Positions 34,848-46,206 of a DNA stretch of 64,000 nucleotides are shown here, in pieces (the stretch's first letter is position 1; the number at the start of each line of letters is the position of its first letter). The position numbers and the translations under genes were made by a program. Source of the DNA: Zoogloea sp. (GTDB lineage Bacteria > Pseudomonadota > Gammaproteobacteria > Burkholderiales > Rhodocyclaceae). The stretch lies in assembly GCF_023150065.1 (NCBI RefSeq), contig NZ_JAKLLN010000017.1:1-64000 (forward strand). Direction: 5' to 3'. The notes beneath the pieces are model-generated. The model searched no databases. It was given only the letters and a program-made list of their open reading frames with translations, and had not been told where the DNA came from.

Positions 34848-37800
34848 ACCCCTCGCGCCCCTTCATCCTCCGGCCGGTGGCAACCTCGCTGCTGATGCTG
34901 GCGATCCTCCTCGTCGGTCTGATCGCCCTGCGCCTCCTGCCCGTGTCGGCCCTGCCGGAGGTCGAATACCCCACCATCCAAATCGCCACCCGCTACCCCG
35001 GCGCCAGCCCGGAAGTCACCACCTCGGCCATCACCGCGCCCCTGGAGCGCCAGTTTGGCCAGATGCCCGGCCTCAAGCGCATGTCGTCCACCAGCGGCGA
35101 GGGCATCTCCGTCATCACCCTGCAGTTCGACCTGGCCCTGCGCATGGACGTGGCCGAGCAGCAGGTACAGGCGGCCATCAGCACCGCCGGCAGCTTCCTG
35201 CCCCAGGACCTGCCCATGCCGCCGGTGTACAGCAAGATCAACCCGGCCGACGCGCCCATCCTGACCCTCGCCGTCAGCTCCGGCAGCCTGCCCATGGCCC
35301 GCCTGGCCGACCTGGTGGATACGCGCATCGCCATGAAGATCTCCCAGCTGCCGGGCATCGGCCTCGTCACCATCGGCGGCGGGCTGCGCCCGGCCGTGCG
35401 GGTGCAGGTCAACCCCCAGGCCCTGGCCTCCGCCGGGCTCAGCCTGGAGGACGTGCGCACGGCCATCGCCAACGCCAACGTGAACATGGCCAAGGGCAGC
35501 TTCGACGGCCCGGTGAAGGCCACCACCCTGGATTCCAACGACCAGCTCCAGTCCGCCGAGGATTACCGCCGCCTCACCCTGGCCTGGCGCAACGGTGCCC
35601 CCATCCGCCTGGGCGATGTGGCCGAGACGATGGAGGGCGTGGAGAACACCCGCCTCGCCGCCTGGGCCGACAAGAGCCCGGCGGTCATCATCAACATCCA
35701 TCGCCAGCCCGGCGCCAACGTCATCGAGACCGCAGAACGGGTGCAGGCCCTGCTGCCGGCCCTGGCCGACGACCTGCCCACCTCGGTGGATCTGCGCCTC
35801 CTCACCGACCGCACCACCTCCATCCGCGCCTCGGTGCGCGACGTGCAGTTCGAGCTGGTGCTGGCCGTGGCCCTGGTGGTGGGCGTGATCTTCCTGTTCC
35901 TGCGCAGCTTCACCGCCACCCTGATCCCGGCGGTGGCCGTGCCCCTGTCCCTGGTGGGCACCTTCGCGGTGATGTACGCCGCCGGCTTCTCCATCAACAA
36001 CCTCACCCTGATGGCCCTCACCATCGCCACCGGCTTCGTGGTGGACGACGCCATCGTGATGATCGAGAACATCAGCCGCCACGTGGAAGACGGCGAAACG
36101 CCCCTGGAGGCGGCCCTCAAGGGGGCGAAGCAGATCGGCTTCACCATCATCTCCCTCACCGTCTCCCTGATCGCCGTGCTGATCCCCCTGATTTTCATGG
36201 GTGACGTGGTGGGCCGGCTGTTCCGGGAGTTCGCCATCACCCTGGCGGTGTCCATCCTGATCTCGGCGCTGGTGTCCCTGACCCTCACGCCCATGATGTC
36301 GGCCCGCCTGCTCAAACCCACCGGCCGGCACCACGAACACAACGGCGCCTTCTTCCAGGCCATCGTCGACCGCTACGCGCGCATGCTCGACTGGGTGCTG
36401 GCCCGCCAGCGCCTGACCCTGCTCGTGTCGGTGGGCACCCTGGTCCTCACCGCGCTGCTGTATGTGCTGATTCCCAAGGGCTTCTTCCCGGTACAGGACA
36501 CCGGCCTCATCCAGGCCATCTCCGACGCCCCCCAGGACACCTCCTTCAACGCCATGGCCGAGCGCCAGCGCGCCTTGGCCGACGTGGTGCTGGCCGACCC
36601 GGCGGTGGACAACCTGTCGTCCTTCATCGGCGTGGACGGCACCAACACCACCCTCAACAGCGGGCGCATGCTCATCCGCCTCAAGCCCCACGACGAGCGG
36701 GACGCCAGCGCCACCGAGGTGATCCGCCGCCTGCAGGCCAGCCTGGCCGAAAAGCGCCTGGACACCCGCCTGTACATGCAGCCGGTGCAGGACCTGTCCA
36801 TCGAGGACCGGGCCAGCCGCACCCAGTACCAGCTCAGCCTTGAGAGCGCCAACGAGGCCCAGCTGGCCGAATGGACACACCGCCTGCTGGCGCGCCTGCA
36901 GGCCCTGCCCGAGCTGGCCGACGTGGCCTCCGACCTGCAGGACCGGGGCGCCCTGGCCTACATCGACATCGACCGGGACAGCGCCGGCCGCCTGGGCGTC
37001 ACCCCGGCCGCCATCGACAACGCCCTCTACAGCGCCTTCGGCCAGCGCCAGGTGTCCAACATCTTCACCCAGTCGGCCCTGTACCGGGTGGTGCTGGAGG
37101 TGGCGCCCGAGTTCCAGACCAGCCCGGCCTCGCTGGAGCACATCCACGTGCCCGCCGCCGGCGGCCGCAGCGTGCCCCTGTCGTCGGTGGCCCGCATCAG
37201 CGAACGCCACACCCTGCTGGCCATCCACCATCTGGGCCAGTTTCCCGCGGTGACCCTGTCCTTCAACCTCGCCCCGGGCGTGGCCCTGGGCGATGCGGTC
37301 CAGGCCATCCGCGACGCCGAGGCCGGGCTGGGCCTGCCTCGGGGCGTGCGCAGCAGCTTCCAGGGCGCCGCCCTGGCCTTCCAGGCCTCCCTGGACAACA
37401 CCCTGCTGCTCATCCTGGCCGCCGTGGTGACCATGTATATCGTGCTCGGCGTGCTCTACGAGAGCACCGTCCACCCGGTCACCATCCTGTCCACCCTGCC
37501 CTCGGCCGGGGTGGGCGCGCTGCTGGCGCTGCTGGTGTCGGGCCATGAGCTGGGCATGATCGGCATCATCGGGATCATCCTGCTCATCGGCATCGTCAAG
37601 AAGAACGCCATCATGATGATCGACTTCGCCCTGGAGGCCGAACGCGAGCAGGGCAAGTCGCCCGTCGAGGCCATCCGCGAAGCCTGCCTGCTGCGCTTCC
37701 GGCCCATCCTGATGACCACCCTGGCCGCCCTGCTGGGCGCCCTGCCCCTGATGCTGGGCAGCGGCGTCGGCTCCGAGCTGCGCCAGCCCCTGGGCATCAC

Positions 37801-37909
37801 CATGGTCGGCGGCCTGCTGCTCAGCCAGGTGCTCACCATCTTCACCACCCCGGTGATCTACCTGGCCTTCGACCGGGCCGCCCGCCGCTGGAAGGCCGCC
37901 TTCGCATGA
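34844..37909 (+). CDS. mdtB: RND multidrug efflux pump subunit, MdtB type
   Basis: 1021 residues, full length for HAE-1 RND pumps. It starts [21 protein letters not shown]. It shows the two-fold repeat of one helix, large porter loop and five helices, with [21 protein letters not shown] (helix 4, Asp pair for proton transfer) near residue 400 and the second-half [19 protein letters not shown] near 925. Its arrangement with a second pump 112 bases downstream and an adaptor overlapping its start is that of MdtABC, in which two different pumps form a heterotrimer. Bile salts and novobiocin are known MdtABC substrates in E. coli; the substrate here is unknown. Confidence 0.9.
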   Translation: MNPSRPFILRPVATSLLMLAILLVGLIALRLLPVSALPEVEYPTIQIATRYPGASPEVTTSAITAPLERQFGQMPGLKRMSSTSGEGISVITLQFDLALRMDVAEQQVQAAISTAGSFLPQDLPMPPVYSKINPADAPILTLAVSSGSLPMARLADLVDTRIAMKISQLPGIGLVTIGGGLRPAVRVQVNPQALASAGLSLEDVRTAIANANVNMAKGSFDGPVKATTLDSNDQLQSAEDYRRLTLAWRNGAPIRLGDVAETMEGVENTRLAAWADKSPAVIINIHRQPGANVIETAERVQALLPALADDLPTSVDLRLLTDRTTSIRASVRDVQFELVLAVALVVGVIFLFLRSFTATLIPAVAVPLSLVGTFAVMYAAGFSINNLTLMALTIATGFVVDDAIVMIENISRHVEDGETPLEAALKGAKQIGFTIISLTVSLIAVLIPLIFMGDVVGRLFREFAITLAVSILISALVSLTLTPMMSARLLKPTGRHHEHNGAFFQAIVDRYARMLDWVLARQRLTLLVSVGTLVLTALLYVLIPKGFFPVQDTGLIQAISDAPQDTSFNAMAERQRALADVVLADPAVDNLSSFIGVDGTNTTLNSGRMLIRLKPHDERDASATEVIRRLQASLAEKRLDTRLYMQPVQDLSIEDRASRTQYQLSLESANEAQLAEWTHRLLARLQALPELADVASDLQDRGALAYIDIDRDSAGRLGVTPAAIDNALYSAFGQRQVSNIFTQSALYRVVLEVAPEFQTSPASLEHIHVPAAGGRSVPLSSVARISERHTLLAIHHLGQFPAVTLSFNLAPGVALGDAVQAIRDAEAGLGLPRGVRSSFQGAALAFQASLDNTLLLILAAVVTMYIVLGVLYESTVHPVTILSTLPSAGVGALLALLVSGHELGMIGIIGIILLIGIVKKNAIMMIDFALEAEREQGKSPVEAIREACLLRFRPILMTTLAALLGALPLMLGSGVGSELRQPLGITMVGGLLLSQVLTIFTTPVIYLAFDRAARRWKAAFA

Positions 37910-37935
37910 TCCGCGCGCCGCTGCTCCCGCTCCGC

Positions 37936-37996
37936 GGGCGACTGAAGTCGCCCCTACACAACCCCACCTCCCCCGCAGGGGCGACTTCAGTCGCCC
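37936..37996. repeat. REP-like inverted pair between the two RND pump genes
   Basis: Two copies of the dispersed palindrome in opposite orientation: GGGCGACTGAAGTCGCCC (37936-37953) and GGGCGACTTCAGTCGCCC (37979-37996), both with perfect stems. They fill most of the 112-base gap between mdtB and mdtC, the only large gap in an otherwise overlapping operon. As a pair they can fold into two hairpins or one long one, which could stabilise or attenuate the message and set the MdtB:MdtC ratio. That effect is inference. Confidence 0.85.
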
Positions 37997-38021
37997 TCCC
38001 CCCGTCGAAAGGGCGCCAGCC

Positions 38022-41000
38022 ATGAGCCTGTCGGCCCTCTTCATCCGCCGCCCGGTGGCCACCTCCCTGCTGGCCCTGGCGATCGCCCTGGTGGGGCTGG
38101 TGGCCTACCGGCTGCTGCCGGTGGCGGCCCTGCCCCAGGTGGACTTCCCCACCCTCACGGTGTCCGCCAGCCTGCCCGGCGCCAGCCCCGAGACCATGGC
38201 GGCCACCGTCGCCACGCCCCTGGAGCGCGCCCTTGGCACCATCGCCGGGGTCACCGAGCTGACCTCCACCAGCTCCCTGGGCAACACCCGCATCACCCTG
38301 CAGCTCGACCTCGACCAGAACATCGAGAGCGCCGCCAAGAGCGTGCAGGCCGCCCTCAACGCCACCCGCGCCCAGCTCCCCAGCGGCATGGCGGGCAACC
38401 CCAGCTACCGCAAGATCAACCCCTCCGACGCGCCGGTACTGATCCTGTCCATGACCTCCGACAGCATCTCCCGGGCCCGTATGTACGACCTGGCCTCCAC
38501 CGTGCTGGCCCAGCGCCTGGCCCAGGTGAAGGGCGTCGGCCAGGTCAACCTGGGGGGCGGCTCCCTGCCGGCGGTGCGGGTGGAAGTCGACCCGGCCACC
38601 CTGGCCTCCGCCGGCATCGGCGTGGAGAGCGTGCGCCAGGCCATCGACGCCGCCAACGTGACCCGCCCCAAGGGCAGCCTCGAGAACGGCGAGAAGCACT
38701 GGCAGCTGGGCGCCAGCGACCAGGCCACCCGGGCCGCCGACTACGTCCCCACCATCGTGTCGTGGAAGAACAACGCCGCCGTGCGCCTGGGCGACGTGGC
38801 CCGGGTCTTCGACGGCGAGCAGGACACCCGCAACATCGGCCTCGCCAACGACAAGCCGGCGGTGATCCTGCTGGTCAACCGCCAGCCCGACGCCAACGTG
38901 ATCGAGACCGTCGAGCGGGCCCTGGCCATCCTGCCCCTGCTGCACGCCGAGCTGCCCCCCGAGATCCAGCTCGACGTGGTGGCCGACCGCACCCTCACCA
39001 TCCGCTCGTCCCTGCGCGAGGTGCAGCACACCCTGCTGCTGTCGGTAGCCCTGGTGATCATGGTGGTCTTCCTGTTCCTGCGTAACGCGCGGGCCGCCCT
39101 CATCCCCAGCGTGGCCGTGCCGGTGTCCCTGCTCGGCACCTTCGCGGTGATGTACCTGTGCGGCTTCTCCCTCAACAACTTCTCCCTGATGGCCCTGGTG
39201 ATCGTCACCGGCTTCGTGGTGGATGACGCCGTGGTGGTGCTGGAGAACATCTCCCGCCACCTCGAGGCCGGCATGCGCCCCTTCGACGCGGCCATCAAGG
39301 GGGCGCGGGAGGTGGGCTTCACGGTGCTGGCCATGAGCCTGTCCCTGGTCGCCGTGTTCATCCCCATCCTCCTCATGGGCGGCATCGTCGGGCGCCTGTT
39401 CCGGGAGTTCGCCATCACCCTGTCGGCGGCCATCCTGGTGTCCCTGGTGGTGTCCCTGACCCTCACCCCGATGATGTGCGCCCACCTGCTGCGCACCCCG
39501 CCGCCCGATGCCGCCCGCCGCCGCCCGTCCCTCGCCACCCGCGCCCTCGACGCGCTGATCGCCGGCTACGGCCGCAGCCTGGCCCTGGTGCTGCGCCACC
39601 CCTGGGTGACCCTGGCGGTGCTGCTGGCCACGGTGGCCTTCAACATCCACCTGTACGGCGTCGTGCCCAAGGGCTTCTTTCCCCAGCAGGACACCGGCCG
39701 AATCATGGGCTTCATCGATGCCGACCAGCGCACTTCCTTCCAGTCCATGCAGGGCAAGCTGGCCCGCTTCGTCTCCATCGTGCAGAGTGACCCGGCGGTG
39801 GACAACGTGGTGGGCTACGCCGGCGGGGGCGGAGGCGGTGGCCCCCGGGGCGGCAGCGGCATGATGTTCGTGACCCTCAAGCCCCTGGCGGAGCGCGACG
39901 TGAATGCCGACCAGGTGATCGCCCGCCTGCGTGGCCGGCTCACCCGCGAGCCCGGCGCCAGCCTGTTCCTGGTCGCCGCCCAGGACATCCGCATCGGCGG
40001 GCGGATGTCCGGCGCCCAGTACGAATTCACCCTGCAGTCCGACTCCCTGCAGACCCTCAAGACCTGGGAGCCACGCATCCGCGAGGCCATGCGCAAACTG
40101 CCCCAGTTGGAAGACGTAAGCTCCGACCGCCAGGACAAGGGCGAGCAGACCTACCTGCACGTGGACCGGGACGCCATGGCCCGCCTCGGCCTCAACCAGC
40201 GCCTGGTCAACGCCACCCTCAACGACCTCTTCGGCCAGCGCCTGGTATCCACCATCTACGGCCCCCTCAACCAGTACCGGGTGGTGCTGGAGGCCGAGCA
40301 GCGCCACCTGCAGAGCCCCGAGGCCCTCAACGACCTGTTCGTGGTGAGCCCCGCCGGCAACCGCGTGCCCCTGGCCGCCTTCGCCCGCTGGGAGGCCGGC
40401 ACCATGCCCCTGGCCGTGCATCACCAGGGCGGCAGCGTGGCCACCACCATCTCCTTCAACCTGCCCCTGGGCGTGTCCCTGTCCGAAGCCACCGACGCGG
40501 TGCGCCTGGAGATGGCCCGCATCGGCGTACCCAGCTCGGTGCATGGCAGCTTCGAGGGCAACGCCAAGGCCTTCCAGGCCTCCCTCAAGAGCCAGCCCCT
40601 GCTCATCCTCGCCGCCATCGTGGCGGTGTATCTGATCCTCGGCATGCTCTACGAGAACCTGATGCACCCGGTCACCATCCTGTCCACCCTGCCCTCGGCC
40701 GGCGTCGGCGCCATCCTCGCCCTCATCCTGTCGAACACCGAGTTCGGCGTGATCTCCCTGATCGGGGTGATCCTGCTCATCGGCATCGTCATGAAGAACG
40801 CCATCATGATGATCGACTTCGCCATCGAAGCCGAACGGACCCGCGACCTGTCGCCCCGGGACGCCATCTTCGAGGCCTGCCAGCTGCGCTTCCGGCCGAT
40901 CATGATGACCACCGTGGCGGCCCTGTTCGGCGCCCTGCCCCTGGCCCTCGGCGTGGGCGACGGTGCCGAGCTGCGCCAGCCCCTGGGCATCACCATCGTC

Positions 41001-41135
41001 GGCGGCCTCGTCCTCAGCCAGATCCTCACCCTCTACACCACGCCCGTGGTCTACCTCCAGCTCGACCGCCTGCGCCTGGCCCTGGGCCGCCGCCGCACCC
41101 CGGGCCTGCCCGCGACACCTCCCCTGCAGCCATGA
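38022..41135 (+). CDS. mdtC: RND multidrug efflux pump subunit, MdtC type
   Basis: 1037 residues. It has the same HAE-1 architecture as MdtB: start [20 protein letters not shown], proton-relay helix [21 protein letters not shown] near residue 400, and second-half [20 protein letters not shown] Gly-rich insertion ([16 protein letters not shown], near residue 605) in the porter loop is unusual. It is clearly diverged from MdtB, consistent with a heteromeric pump. Its stop overlaps the outer-membrane factor gene by four bases. A REP pair separates it from mdtB. Confidence 0.9.
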   Translation: MSLSALFIRRPVATSLLALAIALVGLVAYRLLPVAALPQVDFPTLTVSASLPGASPETMAATVATPLERALGTIAGVTELTSTSSLGNTRITLQLDLDQNIESAAKSVQAALNATRAQLPSGMAGNPSYRKINPSDAPVLILSMTSDSISRARMYDLASTVLAQRLAQVKGVGQVNLGGGSLPAVRVEVDPATLASAGIGVESVRQAIDAANVTRPKGSLENGEKHWQLGASDQATRAADYVPTIVSWKNNAAVRLGDVARVFDGEQDTRNIGLANDKPAVILLVNRQPDANVIETVERALAILPLLHAELPPEIQLDVVADRTLTIRSSLREVQHTLLLSVALVIMVVFLFLRNARAALIPSVAVPVSLLGTFAVMYLCGFSLNNFSLMALVIVTGFVVDDAVVVLENISRHLEAGMRPFDAAIKGAREVGFTVLAMSLSLVAVFIPILLMGGIVGRLFREFAITLSAAILVSLVVSLTLTPMMCAHLLRTPPPDAARRRPSLATRALDALIAGYGRSLALVLRHPWVTLAVLLATVAFNIHLYGVVPKGFFPQQDTGRIMGFIDADQRTSFQSMQGKLARFVSIVQSDPAVDNVVGYAGGGGGGGPRGGSGMMFVTLKPLAERDVNADQVIARLRGRLTREPGASLFLVAAQDIRIGGRMSGAQYEFTLQSDSLQTLKTWEPRIREAMRKLPQLEDVSSDRQDKGEQTYLHVDRDAMARLGLNQRLVNATLNDLFGQRLVSTIYGPLNQYRVVLEAEQRHLQSPEALNDLFVVSPAGNRVPLAAFARWEAGTMPLAVHHQGGSVATTISFNLPLGVSLSEATDAVRLEMARIGVPSSVHGSFEGNAKAFQASLKSQPLLILAAIVAVYLILGMLYENLMHPVTILSTLPSAGVGAILALILSNTEFGVISLIGVILLIGIVMKNAIMMIDFAIEAERTRDLSPRDAIFEACQLRFRPIMMTTVAALFGALPLALGVGDGAELRQPLGITIVGGLVLSQILTLYTTPVVYLQLDRLRLALGRRRTPGLPATPPLQP

Positions 41136-42574
41136 ACCACCACGCCCCTGTCCGCATGAAACCCCGCCTCGCCCTGCTCTCCGCCGCCCTGCTCCTGGCC
41201 GGCTGCGCCGTCGGCCCCGACTACCGCCGCCCGGACGCCCCCGTGTCCGCCCAGTTCCGCGAAGCCGACGGCTGGAAGCTCGCCGCCGCCACCGCCCCCC
41301 AGGCCCAGGCCCCCGCCGCCGGCGCCTGGTGGAAGCACTTTGGCGACCCCCAGCTCGACCAGCTGGTGGAACAGGCCGACCTCTCGAACCAGAACATCCG
41401 GGTGGCCGAGGCCCGCTACCGCCAGGCCAGCGCCCTGCTCGACGCGGCCCAGGCGGCGCAGTTTCCCACCCTCAACGCCACCGCCGGGGTGACCCGCAGC
41501 CAGGGCGTGAGCACCACCACCACCGGCGGCACCACGGCCAATGCCGGCGCCCCCATCCGCAACACCAGCCGCCTGAGCCTCGCCGCCAGCTGGGAGCCCG
41601 ACCTGTGGGGCCGCATCGCCCGCAGCGGCGAGGCCGCCCAGGCCAGCGCCGCCGCCAGCGCCGCCGATCTGCAGGCCGCCCGCCTGAGCACCCAGGCCGC
41701 CGTCACTCAGGCCTACCTGCAGCTGCGCATCAACGACGCCCAGCACGCCCTGCTCGAACGCACGGTGGCCGCCTACACCCGCTCCGCCGAGATCACCCGC
41801 AACCGCTTCGACGCCGGCGTCGCCGCCCGGGCCGACGTCACCCAGGCCCAGGCCCAGCTCAAGACGGCCCAGGCCCAGCTCATCGACCTGGGCATCCAGC
41901 GCCGCCAGCTGGAGCACGCCATCGCCGTACTCACCGGCCGGCCCCCCGCCGACCTGGCCCTGGCCCCGGCCAGCACCCTGCCCGCCCTGCCGGCGGTGCC
42001 GGGCCTGCTGCCCTCCACCCTGCTGGAGCGCCGCCCCGACATCGCCGCCGCCGAACGCCGGGTGGCCGCCGCCAACGCCCAGATCGGCGTGGCCCAGGCC
42101 GCCTTCTTCCCGACCCTCACCCTGGGCGCCACCGCCGGCACCCAGAGCGGCGCCCTGGCCCGGGTGCTGTCCCTGCCCAACCAGTTCTGGTCCCTCGGCC
42201 CCAACCTGGCTCTCAGCGTCTTCGACGCCGGCGCCCGCTCGGCGCGCAAGGCCCAGGCCATCGCCAGCTGGGACGAAACCGTGGCCAGCTACCGCCAGAC
42301 CGTGCTCACCGCCTTCCAGGAGGTCGAGGACAACCTCGCCGCCCTGCGCATCCTGGAAGCCGAAGCCCAGGCCCAGGCCGAAGCCCTGGCCGCTGCCACC
42401 GAATCCCTGGCGCTGGTCAACAACCAGTATCTGGCCGGCACCGTGAGCTACCTCAACGTCACCAACGCCCAGACCGTCGCCCTCAACGCCGAGCGGGCCC
42501 GCCTGGACATCCTGGTGCGCCGCCTCACCGGCAGCGTGGCCCTGTTCAAGGCCACCGGCGGCGACCAGCCCTGA
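41132..42574 (+). CDS. NodT/OprM-family outer-membrane efflux lipoprotein
   Basis: 480 residues. The signal peptide ends in the lipobox LLLAGC, and VGPDYRRPD directly after the Cys is the hallmark of the NodT family. The two OEP repeats with long periplasmic helices follow ([45 protein letters not shown]; later [22 protein letters not shown]). It is the exit duct for the MdtABC-like pump. It overlaps mdtC by four bases and is the last gene of the efflux operon, 33 bases before an independent cytochrome gene. Confidence 0.93.
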   Translation: MNHHAPVRMKPRLALLSAALLLAGCAVGPDYRRPDAPVSAQFREADGWKLAAATAPQAQAPAAGAWWKHFGDPQLDQLVEQADLSNQNIRVAEARYRQASALLDAAQAAQFPTLNATAGVTRSQGVSTTTTGGTTANAGAPIRNTSRLSLAASWEPDLWGRIARSGEAAQASAAASAADLQAARLSTQAAVTQAYLQLRINDAQHALLERTVAAYTRSAEITRNRFDAGVAARADVTQAQAQLKTAQAQLIDLGIQRRQLEHAIAVLTGRPPADLALAPASTLPALPAVPGLLPSTLLERRPDIAAAERRVAAANAQIGVAQAAFFPTLTLGATAGTQSGALARVLSLPNQFWSLGPNLALSVFDAGARSARKAQAIASWDETVASYRQTVLTAFQEVEDNLAALRILEAEAQAQAEALAAATESLALVNNQYLAGTVSYLNVTNAQTVALNAERARLDILVRRLTGSVALFKATGGDQP

Positions 42575-42607
42575 ACCCTTCCCTCCTTCCCTTTCCGGAG
42601 TCATCAC

Positions 42608-43321
42608 ATGCATCGCCAACGTGTCTGGGATCTGCCCATCCGCCTCTTCCACTGGCTGCTCGTCGCCAGCATCGCCTTTGCCTACGTCTCCGGCACCCTC
42701 GGCGGCAACCTCATCGACTGGCACGGCCGGGCCGGCTTCTTCATCGTCGGGCTGGTGGTGTTCCGCATCGTGTGGGGTTTCATCGGCACCGCCACCGCCC
42801 GCTTTGCCAGCTTCGTGCGCGGCCCCGGCGCCATCCGCGCCTACCTGCGGGGCGAGTGGCGCGGCATCGGCCACAACCCCGTCGGCGCCCTGTCGGTGCT
42901 GGCCCTGCTCGGCCTGATCGCCGCCCAGGCCGCCACCGGCCTGTTCACCAATGACGACATCGCCTACCAGGGCCCCTTTGCCGACTGGGTGGGCAAGGAC
43001 CTCTCCGACCGCTTCCACACCTGGCACGCGTGGCTGCAGAATGGCCTCCTGGCCCTGATCGCGCTGCACGTGGGGGCCATCGTGTTCTACCTGCACGTCA
43101 AGAAAGAGAACCTCGTGAAACCCATGCTCACCGGCTGGACCGCCAGCGACCTGACCCCGCGCCACGGCGCCCCCGCCGCCACGCGGCGGGGCGGCGGGCT
43201 GGTGGCCTTCCTGGTGGCAGCCGTCATCGCCGGTGCCGCGGGCCTGTCCGCCGCCGGTGCCCTGCTGCCCGCCCCCGCTCCGGCGCCGGCCCAGGCCGCC
43301 CCGGCCGCGCCCGCCTGGTAG
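42608..43321 (+). CDS. Cytochrome b561 family membrane protein
   Basis: 237 residues. It is a four-helix di-heme cytochrome b of the bacterial type (start VWDLPIRLFHWLLVASI; IDWHGRAGFFIVGLVVFRIVWG; FHTWHAWLQNGLLALIALHVGAIVFY), with histidines near residues 15, 44, 140 and 158 as likely heme ligands. A fifth C-terminal helix and an Ala/Pro-rich tail follow. Such proteins accept electrons from quinols and pass them to periplasmic cytochromes or hydrogenase-like partners. No dedicated cytochrome c gene adjoins it; the protease gene follows after 42 bases. The partner is unknown. Confidence 0.88.
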   Translation: MHRQRVWDLPIRLFHWLLVASIAFAYVSGTLGGNLIDWHGRAGFFIVGLVVFRIVWGFIGTATARFASFVRGPGAIRAYLRGEWRGIGHNPVGALSVLALLGLIAAQAATGLFTNDDIAYQGPFADWVGKDLSDRFHTWHAWLQNGLLALIALHVGAIVFYLHVKKENLVKPMLTGWTASDLTPRHGAPAATRRGGGLVAFLVAAVIAGAAGLSAAGALLPAPAPAPAQAAPAAPAW

Positions 43322-43363
43322 TAAGCTGCCCCTCCTCCGCCCCCCGTCCAGGACATCCGCCCC

Positions 43364-45442
43364 ATGAAACGCCTCGTGCTCGGCACCCTGCTGGCCCTCG
43401 CCTTCGCCGCCCCGCTCCATGCCGACGACGCCCCCCCGCGCCTCCTGCCCACCCCGGAGCAGGCCCAGGCCGCCTACCTGGGGTCGATGTTCCTGAGCCG
43501 CTACCACTACGCCATCCAGCCCCTCGATGACGCGCTGTCGGCGCGCATCTTCGAGCGCTACCTCAAGAACCTCGACCCGGAGCACCTCTACTTCACCCAG
43601 GCCGACATCGCGTCCTTCGAGCCCTGGCGCAGCAGCCTCGACGACGCCATCCTGCTGGGGCGCCTGGAGGCCCCCTTCGCCATCCACGAGCGCCTCGCCG
43701 CCCGCAACGCCGAGCGCCTCGCCTACGCCCGCAGCCTCCTCGAAGCCAGCTTCGACTTCACCACGCCGGAGAGCATCGCCCTCGACCGCAGCAAGGCCCC
43801 CTGGCCGGCCGACGACGCCGAGGCCCGTGACCTGTGGCGCAAGCGCGTCAAGAACGACTGGCTGCGCCTCAAGCTCGCCGGCCAGGACGACAAGGCCATC
43901 CGCGAGACCCTGGGCAAACGCTACGACAATGCCCTCGCCCGCAGCCGCCGGGTGCGTGGCGACGACGTCTTCCAGATCTTCATGAACGCCTACACCGGCA
44001 CCATCGAGCCCCACACCAGCTACCTGGGCCGGGGCTCGGCGGACTCCTTCGACATCACCATGCGCCTGTCCCTGGTGGGCATCGGTGCCGTACTGCAGGA
44101 GCGGGACGAGTACATCACCGTTCGCGAGCTGTCCCCCGGCGGCCCGGCGGCGCGCTCCGGCAAGCTGGCCGTGGGCGACCGCATCGTCGGCGTCGGCCAG
44201 GGGCCCGACACGCCCCTCACCGACGTGGTCGGCAACCGGGTGGACGAAGTGGTCAAGCTGATCCGCGGCACCAAGGACACCCCGGTGGTGCTCGACATCC
44301 TGCCCGCCGACGCCGGCCCCGACGGCGCCCACCGGCAGATCACCCTGGTCCGCGACACCATCCGCCTCGAAGAGCAGGCGGCAAAGAAGAAGGTGCTCAA
44401 CGCCGGCCCCGGTGACAGCGGCCCGCGCATCGGCGTGATCACCCTGCCCGGCTTCTACGAAGACTTCCAGGGCCGCCGCAGCGGCGACAAGGACTACCGC
44501 AGCGCCAGCCGCGACGTGGCCCGCCTGATCGAGGAGCTGAAAGGGGACAAGGTGGATGGCCTGATCCTCGACCTGCGCAACAACGGCGGCGGCTCCCTGC
44601 GCGAAGCCGTGGAGCTGACCGGCCTGTTCATCGACCAGGGCCCCGTCGTGCAGCAGCGCCGGGCCGACGGCAAGATCGAGGTGGAAAGCGACGAGAAAGC
44701 CGGCACCGCCTGGGACGGCCCCATGGCCGTGATGATCAACCGGGGCTCCGCCTCGGCCTCCGAGATCCTCGCCGCCGCCCTGCAGGACTACGGGCGCGCC
44801 GTCATCATCGGCGAGACCAGCTTCGGCAAGGGCACCGTCCAGTCCCTCATCAACCTCGACCAGATCGCCCGCAGCGACACCCCCCGCTACGGCGAGCTGA
44901 AGATGACCATCGCCCAGTTCTTCCGGGTCAATGGCGGTACCACCCAGCTCAAGGGCGTGACCCCCGACATCCGCTTCCCCTCGGCCTTCGACGACGCGGA
45001 GTTTGGCGAGACCGCCTTCGACAACGCCCTGCCCTGGCGCGAGATCCCCGCCGCCCGCTACACCCCGGCCGGCACCCTGGGCAGCGTGCTGCCCGAACTC
45101 CAGCGCCGCCACGACACCCGCATCCAGAGCGACAAGGCCTTCAAGGAACTGCAGGACGACGTCGCCGAGGCACTCCGCCTCAAGGCCGCCCGCAGCCTGT
45201 CCCTGGTCGAGGCCGAGCGCCGCAAGGAGAAGGACGCCCGCGAAGCCCGTCTGCGCGCCCGCAACACCCAGGACGCCGCCGCCCTCCGCGACGACGGTCT
45301 GCAGTCCGGCGAACGCAGCCTCAGCGCCGAACTCGACTCCGAGAAGGCGCTGAAGGGCCGCAAGGACACCCCTCTCGACGAAGCGGTCAACATCGTCGGG
45401 GACGCGGCGGGTCTGCTGGCCGCAAAGCAGGCCCGCCGGTAG
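43364..45442 (+). CDS. prc: Carboxy-terminal (tail-specific) protease, Prc/Tsp type
   Basis: 692 residues with a signal peptide ending HADDAP. The N-terminal helical domain has the Tsp pattern (MFLSRYHYAIQPLDDALSARIFERYLKNLDPEHLYF), followed by a PDZ domain ~240-330 (VRELSPGGPAARSGKLAVGDRIVGVG) and the S41 catalytic domain ~340-540. Ser464 in GSASASE and Lys489 in GETSFGKGTVQ form the catalytic dyad, with the same 25-residue spacing as in E. coli Prc. The C-terminal DUF3340-like segment completes the Tsp layout. It degrades periplasmic proteins with non-polar C-termini and trims cell-wall hydrolases and lipoproteins. Confidence 0.93.
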   Translation: MKRLVLGTLLALAFAAPLHADDAPPRLLPTPEQAQAAYLGSMFLSRYHYAIQPLDDALSARIFERYLKNLDPEHLYFTQADIASFEPWRSSLDDAILLGRLEAPFAIHERLAARNAERLAYARSLLEASFDFTTPESIALDRSKAPWPADDAEARDLWRKRVKNDWLRLKLAGQDDKAIRETLGKRYDNALARSRRVRGDDVFQIFMNAYTGTIEPHTSYLGRGSADSFDITMRLSLVGIGAVLQERDEYITVRELSPGGPAARSGKLAVGDRIVGVGQGPDTPLTDVVGNRVDEVVKLIRGTKDTPVVLDILPADAGPDGAHRQITLVRDTIRLEEQAAKKKVLNAGPGDSGPRIGVITLPGFYEDFQGRRSGDKDYRSASRDVARLIEELKGDKVDGLILDLRNNGGGSLREAVELTGLFIDQGPVVQQRRADGKIEVESDEKAGTAWDGPMAVMINRGSASASEILAAALQDYGRAVIIGETSFGKGTVQSLINLDQIARSDTPRYGELKMTIAQFFRVNGGTTQLKGVTPDIRFPSAFDDAEFGETAFDNALPWREIPAARYTPAGTLGSVLPELQRRHDTRIQSDKAFKELQDDVAEALRLKAARSLSLVEAERRKEKDAREARLRARNTQDAAALRDDGLQSGERSLSAELDSEKALKGRKDTPLDEAVNIVGDAAGLLAAKQARR

Positions 45443-46206
45443 ATCCAGCCGGGCCTTTACGTGGGGTCGAATGGCCAGGCCATTCGACCCCACGAGGGCG
45501 AACGCTACTCAGGGCAGAGTCGCGGCATCCCAGTGTTCGGCGAATCGGACGATTACCTGAAGGAGTGGGGAAAGGCCGGACCGCCTGGAAGGATCGGGCC
45601 GATCTCCGCAAGCCTGCCGGATGGAGCCTTGCCGCCCCCAACCGCCGACCCGGCTGCTGCAATCGCAGACATTCCGCTGCCCGGCTGTTCGGCGCGCAAC
45701 AGCCCAACCCTCTCGCCCCCCCGTTCAGGCACCTGGCCAAGCCACGCAAACCGCTGCCATCCCGGGCCCGGGCACGCCTTTCCCGATGCCAGGGGCAAGC
45801 TGGCCCCGGACTTGCAAAAGAGAGGCGGTCAAGCGAGGAGTCCACGAAACATGAAACCCACCGACGCACACCGCACGCCACCCTGGTCCGCCTTCTGGCA
45901 GTCATTAATGGAAGCGCTGCTGCCCAGCCGACCGCACCGCGGGCGACGCAAGCCGGCCTCATCGTCAGCGCAAGCGCATCTCCCGCGGATGCACGGAGCG
46001 CAGCAGCCCGCAGGGCAGGCCTGATGGGCACGCAGCAGCCGGCCCCGACCCACCCCCGCGCTGAAAAACAAAACCCACGACAGATCAATGCCTTGCCCGT
46101 CTTCCCCACCACCCCAAGGCCGGCGCGAATGTTGCAATTAACAACTGGAGGACACGCCGTCAGGCGCCTCCCGACACTTCAAAAATATCCAGCCAAGAAA
46201 GACATC
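45443..46206. other. 764-base region without a convincing gene
   Basis: Several frames are open on both strands here, but their translations are low-complexity and resemble no family I know. A 57-codon frame at 45851-46024 has GAGGAG 14 bases upstream, which is too far for a good ribosome site. The region opens with a 33-base near-perfect palindrome (45461-45493). The last ~140 bases are more AT-rich and probably hold the promoter of the exported rhodanese-like gene at 46207. It could be a decayed gene or the remnant of a lost insertion; neither is demonstrable. Confidence 0.5.
45461..45493. terminator. 16-bp perfect palindrome after the prc gene
   Basis: GTGGGGTCGAATGGCC (45461-45476) and GGCCATTCGACCCCAC (45478-45493) are perfect inverted copies separated by one base. 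It starts 19 bases after the prc stop codon. No T tract follows. A hairpin this long probably ends or protects the prc message. The single-base centre also fits a protein-binding site or a cruciform-type repeat. Confidence 0.55.

Noticed and set aside
34055-38062. 1335-codon minus-strand open frame (with a 941-codon one at 37842-40667)
   Set aside because: Antisense to the MdtA/B/C genes. Translations are His/Gln/Gly-rich with no family resemblance.
41051-45493. 1480-codon minus-strand open frame
   Set aside because: It runs antisense through the NodT, cytochrome b561 and protease genes, all of which have clear family motifs. Its translation is Gly/Ala/Val-rich low complexity typical of GC-driven shadows.
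45851-46024. 57-codon plus-strand frame in the gap after prc
   Set aside because: The nearest purine-rich site is 14 bases away, and the translation has no signal, helix pattern or family. Kept only as a remark on the region.
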